8,039 nucleotides of DNA from positions 2,527 to 10,565 of the forward strand of contig JADFHV010000044.1 of assembly GCA_022566975.1 (NCBI GenBank), given 5' to 3'. The notes beneath the pieces were generated by a model that was not told the DNA's origin, searched no databases, and was given only the letters and a program-made list of their open reading frames with translations. This document shows positions 5,469 to 8,039 of the stretch, one piece after another; positions within the stretch are counted from its first letter, which is position 1, and each line of letters begins with the position of its first letter. The stretch is from Chloroflexota bacterium (lineage in GTDB: Bacteria > Chloroflexota > Dehalococcoidia > SAR202 > UBA11138). The position numbers were made by a program, and so were the translations under genes.

Positions 5469-7833
5469 ATCGATGCTGCGCCGGCTGGGTGCCGGGGAGT
5501 CCATCCAGACCGTTCGCAAGGATGCCGGCATGACTGGGGAGGAGTTTGACGCATGGTGGTCCGGGCAGCTCCAGGCGAGACTACCCGACCTCGAGGGCTC
5601 CAGGACGATAGACGGCGTAGCGAAGGTGGAGATATTCCGAGACGAGCGGGGAACTCCCCATATCTACGGGGGCAGCGACGACGATCTCTTCTTCGGCTAC
5701 GGCTTCGCCATGGGCCAGGACCGGCTCTGGCAGCTCGATTACCTGCGCCGAAAGGCCATGGGCCGGCTGTCCGAGATACTGGGGCACAGCGGCCTCGAGC
5801 TCGACACCATCGCACGCACCGTCGGGACCAACAGGATCGCGCGCGAGGAGGCCGAGCGGCTGCCCGCTGCGACCGTCCGCCGACTCGAGGCCATGTCCCG
5901 AGGAATCAACGCCGCGATGGAAGAGAGCCGTGGAGTGTGGCCGATCGAGTTTGACCTGCTGGACTACGAGCCCGAGCCTTGGTCGCCCGCAGACTCGGTG
6001 GCCATATGGGCCGAGTTCAGGTGGTACCTCACGGGGCGCCTGCCGGCCATCGTCCTCCCCGAGCTGGCCAGGCGGGCGCTGGGCGACGGACCGTTGTACC
6101 AGGCGTTTCTCACTGGCGAGGCGGACGAGGAGTCCATCGTACCGCCAGGCTACTACGACGCCGGACGGTCGGGCGCCGAGAGGGTAGGCGCGGTGGTGAG
6201 TGACCCCGACGAGGGCCTCGGCAGCAACAACTGGGTGATCGGCGGCGGGCGGTCCGAGTCGGGGCTTCCGCTGGTCGCCAGCGACCCTCACATCGCCTTC
6301 GGGAGCGTTTCGTGCTGGTATCAGGTCCACCTGTCCGGCGCCGGCTTCAACGTCACCGGCTCGGGATATGTCGGCGTCCCCGGGATCATATTCGGGCGGA
6401 ACGACCGCGTCGCCTGGGGCCTCACCAACAACATCTGTGCCCAACGAGACCTGTACCAGGAGAAGGAGGACCGCGACAGGCCGGGATATTTCCTGTACGA
6501 CGGCAAATGGGAGCGGGCCGACGAGACCGAGGAGAGGATCGTCGTCAAAGGCGGCGAGACGGTTACCAAGACGGTGCGGTCCACTCGCAATGGCCCGATA
6601 GTGGACGAGCTCATTCCCGAGGCGGCCAGTGACACCGGGCCCGTCTCCCTTCGCTGGATGGGCCTCGAGCCCTGCGACGAGATAACCAGCCTGCTCGAAG
6701 TTAATCGCGCGAGCAGTGCCGCCGAGCTCAGAGAGGCTCTCAGGACGTGGATCGTGCCGACGTGGAGCTTCGGCTTCGCCGACGTCGACGGGCACATCGG
6801 CTACCAGGCGATGGGCCGTATCCCGATCAAAGAGGACTGGGGCCGTGGCTACCGGCCCGGGTGGGACCCCGCCCACCAGTGGCGAACAACCATCCCGTTC
6901 GACGCCATGCCGCGGATGGAGGACCCGGAGCAGGGGTGGATCAGGTCCGCCAACAACCGCACGGTCGCCGACGACTTTCCCTATCCACTCTCGGGCGTCT
7001 GGAGCAGCGGGCATCGGGCCCGTCGCATCCGTCAGATGATCGAGGCGAGGGAGAAGCTGGCGCGGGAGGACATGGCGACGATGCAGGTCGACTCCCTCTC
7101 GTTGCGCGCAGTCGAGGGCTTGCCGGGGCTGCTGCGAACGTTGGAAGCCGCCCAGGATGCCGATATAAGAGGGGCCGCCGACCACCTGAGGGCGTGGGAC
7201 TGTCGGATGGAGCCCGAGGCCGTTGGAGCGGCAATCTTCGAGACCTTCTTCCGTAACTGGGGCGCCGAGGTGGCCGCGCAGCGGTTCGATGGCGACGTGG
7301 TCGAGCTTCTCGGTGCGGCTGTCAGCGGCCTGGCCCTGGAGCTTCTCGACGACGATAGGCACTCCTGGTTCACCAGCGGCAGCCGCGATGAGGCCATCGT
7401 GAGGGCGATGCGACGGACCCTTGACGATCTCGAAGCCAGGCTCGGTCCCGATGCGGCGGGCTGGACGTGGGGTTCGGTCCATACCATTCAGCTTAGACAC
7501 CACCTGTCCGGTCGAGGGGAGGTCTTCCAGGCCCTGGACCGCGGGGGCGACCCCGTCGGAGGCAGCGGCGTGACCGTGTGCAACACGGGCTTCGACCCCA
7601 ACTACCTTGCGGTCATGGGCGCCAACTACCGCATCAACGCCGACCTTGCGGATGACCCTCCGGGACTGTGGGCGGTAGACGCGGCGGGCCAGTCAGGCCA
7701 CCCGGGCAGCGACAACTACTGCGATCAGCTACAGACGTGGCTCGATGGCCGCCACCACTACATCCCCATAGACAGGGCCCGAGTCGAGGCGGAGGCGAGT
7801 AACAAGCTCGTTCTCACCGGCTCTGGGTCGTAG
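5452..7833 (+). CDS. Penicillin acylase-family Ntn hydrolase (peptidase S45)
   Basis: A 793-residue precursor, a normal length for the family. Residues 61-110 carry the alpha-chain signature: RDERGTPHIYG, FFGYGFAMGQDRLWQLD and RRKAMGRLSEILG. The beta chain should begin at S258 in GLGSNNW, the autocatalytic cleavage site whose serine becomes the N-terminal nucleophile, after a spacer around residues 225-257. Further landmarks: DPH (278-280), VPGIIFGRNDRVAWGLTNN (309-327), and SANNR (499-503), which includes the expected oxyanion-hole asparagine. Enzymes of this group hydrolyse amide bonds in penicillin G/V, acyl-homoserine lactones, aculeacin and related amides; the substrate cannot be read from sequence. 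Unlike classical penicillin G acylases it has no signal peptide. Residues 7-40 instead form a helix-turn-helix-like segment (MLRRLGAGESIQTVRKDAGM then EEFDAWWSGQL). It may be cotranscribed with the short ORF before it. Confidence 0.9.
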   Translation: MASDDRSMLRRLGAGESIQTVRKDAGMTGEEFDAWWSGQLQARLPDLEGSRTIDGVAKVEIFRDERGTPHIYGGSDDDLFFGYGFAMGQDRLWQLDYLRRKAMGRLSEILGHSGLELDTIARTVGTNRIAREEAERLPAATVRRLEAMSRGINAAMEESRGVWPIEFDLLDYEPEPWSPADSVAIWAEFRWYLTGRLPAIVLPELARRALGDGPLYQAFLTGEADEESIVPPGYYDAGRSGAERVGAVVSDPDEGLGSNNWVIGGGRSESGLPLVASDPHIAFGSVSCWYQVHLSGAGFNVTGSGYVGVPGIIFGRNDRVAWGLTNNICAQRDLYQEKEDRDRPGYFLYDGKWERADETEERIVVKGGETVTKTVRSTRNGPIVDELIPEAASDTGPVSLRWMGLEPCDEITSLLEVNRASSAAELREALRTWIVPTWSFGFADVDGHIGYQAMGRIPIKEDWGRGYRPGWDPAHQWRTTIPFDAMPRMEDPEQGWIRSANNRTVADDFPYPLSGVWSSGHRARRIRQMIEAREKLAREDMATMQVDSLSLRAVEGLPGLLRTLEAAQDADIRGAADHLRAWDCRMEPEAVGAAIFETFFRNWGAEVAAQRFDGDVVELLGAAVSGLALELLDDDRHSWFTSGSRDEAIVRAMRRTLDDLEARLGPDAAGWTWGSVHTIQLRHHLSGRGEVFQALDRGGDPVGGSGVTVCNTGFDPNYLAVMGANYRINADLADDPPGLWAVDAAGQSGHPGSDNYCDQLQTWLDGRHHYIPIDRARVEAEASNKLVLTGSGS

Positions 7834-7848
7834 CCCTCTGTCAGGACC

Positions 7849-7879
7849 GTAGGGGCGGCCCGACACGGGCCGCCCCTAC
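7849..7879. repeat. Perfect 13-bp palindrome in the intergenic tail
   Basis: GTAGGGGCGGCCC (7849-7861), loop GACAC, GGGCCGCCCCTAC (7867-7879): all 13 pairs match. It lies 15 nt after the acylase stop. The GTAGGGGCG...CGCCCCTAC form resembles dispersed REP-like palindromes seen in many GC-rich environmental bacteria. As RNA it would be a very stable hairpin that could protect the acylase mRNA 3' end or aid termination, but no T-run follows, so it is not a canonical intrinsic terminator. Confidence 0.8.
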
Positions 7880-7935
7880 CCAGGAGATCCAGCGTGGCAA
7901 AAGGGCGGTCTCGCAGGCTGATGAAAAAGGGGTGT

Positions 7936-7958
7936 GCAGAGGGGCAGCGCCCCTTTGC
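7936..7958. repeat. Hairpin 1 of the composite element
   Basis: GCAGAGGGGC-AGC-GCCCCTTTGC: ten pairs including one G-T wobble and a 3-nt loop. AAAGGGG at 7926-7932 could pair with the same right arm (CCCCTTT, 7950-7956), so two alternative folds compete. Read on the minus strand, a run of five T (complement of 7924-7928) follows 7 nt after the stem, so it could weakly terminate a gene coming from the right. Confidence 0.65.
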
Positions 7959-7965
7959 CGGGAGT

Positions 7966-7982
7966 CTGAGGGTGTCCCTCAG
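7966..7982. repeat. Hairpin 2 of the composite element
   Basis: CTGAGGG-TGT-CCCTCAG: seven perfect pairs around a 3-nt loop, extendable by one T-G wobble. Confidence 0.65.
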
Positions 7983-7991
7983 GTATGAATT

Positions 7992-8021
7992 CTTCCCCCT
8001 TCCTGGTCAGGAAGGGGGAAG
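7992..8021. repeat. Hairpin 3 of the composite element
   Basis: CTTCCCCCTTCCTG (7992-8005), GT, CAGGAAGGGGGAAG (8008-8021): 14 perfect pairs with a 2-nt centre, almost a continuous palindrome and the longest in the window. The arms are pyrimidine-only except the last G, with a purine-rich counterpart. Confidence 0.75.
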
Positions 8022-8039
8022 GGGAATGGTCGAAAAGGT

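Larger units (their letters stand above)
7919..8039. repeat. Composite multi-hairpin intergenic element (cut by window edge)
   Basis: The last 120 nt contain no plausible gene and are organised as three consecutive near-perfect or perfect hairpins (7936-7958, 7966-7982, 7992-8021) separated by 7-9 nt. Such dense regular folding, and the C/G-tract character unlike neighbouring coding DNA, suggests a dispersed intergenic repeat or small non-autonomous element rather than chance. The right end lies beyond the window; no flanking target duplication or terminal inverted repeat can be identified. Confidence 0.6.

Noticed and set aside
5581..7503. 640-codon open frame on the minus strand opposite the acylase gene
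   Set aside because: Shadow of GC-rich codon use: no recognisable motif, Pro/Gly/Arg/Val-rich composition, and the + strand frame has clear catalytic and family motifs over the same interval.
7849..8039. CRISPR array
   Set aside because: The repeats are individual palindromes of different sequence, not identical units separated by unique spacers.

Overview
This is a GC-rich, gene-dense bacterial window with every recognisable gene on the + strand. The primosome genes (replicative helicase end, a DnaD-type protein with a YxxxIxxxW motif, a DnaC/DnaI-type loader) and the mix of class III aminotransferase, threonine aldolase-type enzyme and penicillin acylase-type hydrolase resemble uncultured Chloroflexota (Dehalococcoidia/SAR202-like). 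That placement is an inference from gene content, since no rRNA or marker gene is present. It looks like chromosome; I see no phage structural genes, IS elements, tRNAs or CRISPR.

Layout. (1) 2-2145, replication cassette: the last 50 codons of a DnaB-type helicase, a DnaD-domain protein starting 1 nt after it, and a zinc-finger protein with two tandem AAA+ ATPase domains whose start lies 44 nt inside the preceding gene. Tight packing and coupled starts suggest one transcript making helicase, primosome protein and loader together. (2) 2201-2557, a short HIT-family nucleotide hydrolase/transferase. (3) 2577-3804, a near-consensus promoter, a strong ribosome binding site and a threonine aldolase-family PLP enzyme. 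(4) 3976-5268, a class III PLP aminotransferase resembling glutamate-1-semialdehyde aminomutase, starting at GTG. (5) 5285-5468, a promoter-like site, a small dyad, a good ribosome binding site and a 43-codon ORF that looks like the stump of a DUF4097-type gene. (6) 5452-7833, a 793-residue penicillin acylase-family Ntn hydrolase without a visible signal peptide and with a helix-turn-helix-like N-terminal extension. (7) 7834-8039, a gene-free tail with a perfect 13-bp palindrome followed by a series of three more hairpins that looks like a dispersed intergenic repeat element and runs to the window edge.

The first three genes act together in loading the replicative helicase. The two PLP enzymes and the acylase could belong to amino-acid or amide catabolism, but each seems to have its own upstream region, so a shared pathway is not shown. 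The points most worth a second look are the double-AAA+ helicase loader with an altered first Walker B motif, the acylase N-terminal extension, the gene stump before it and the multi-hairpin element at the end. I found no clear new defence or mobile system.
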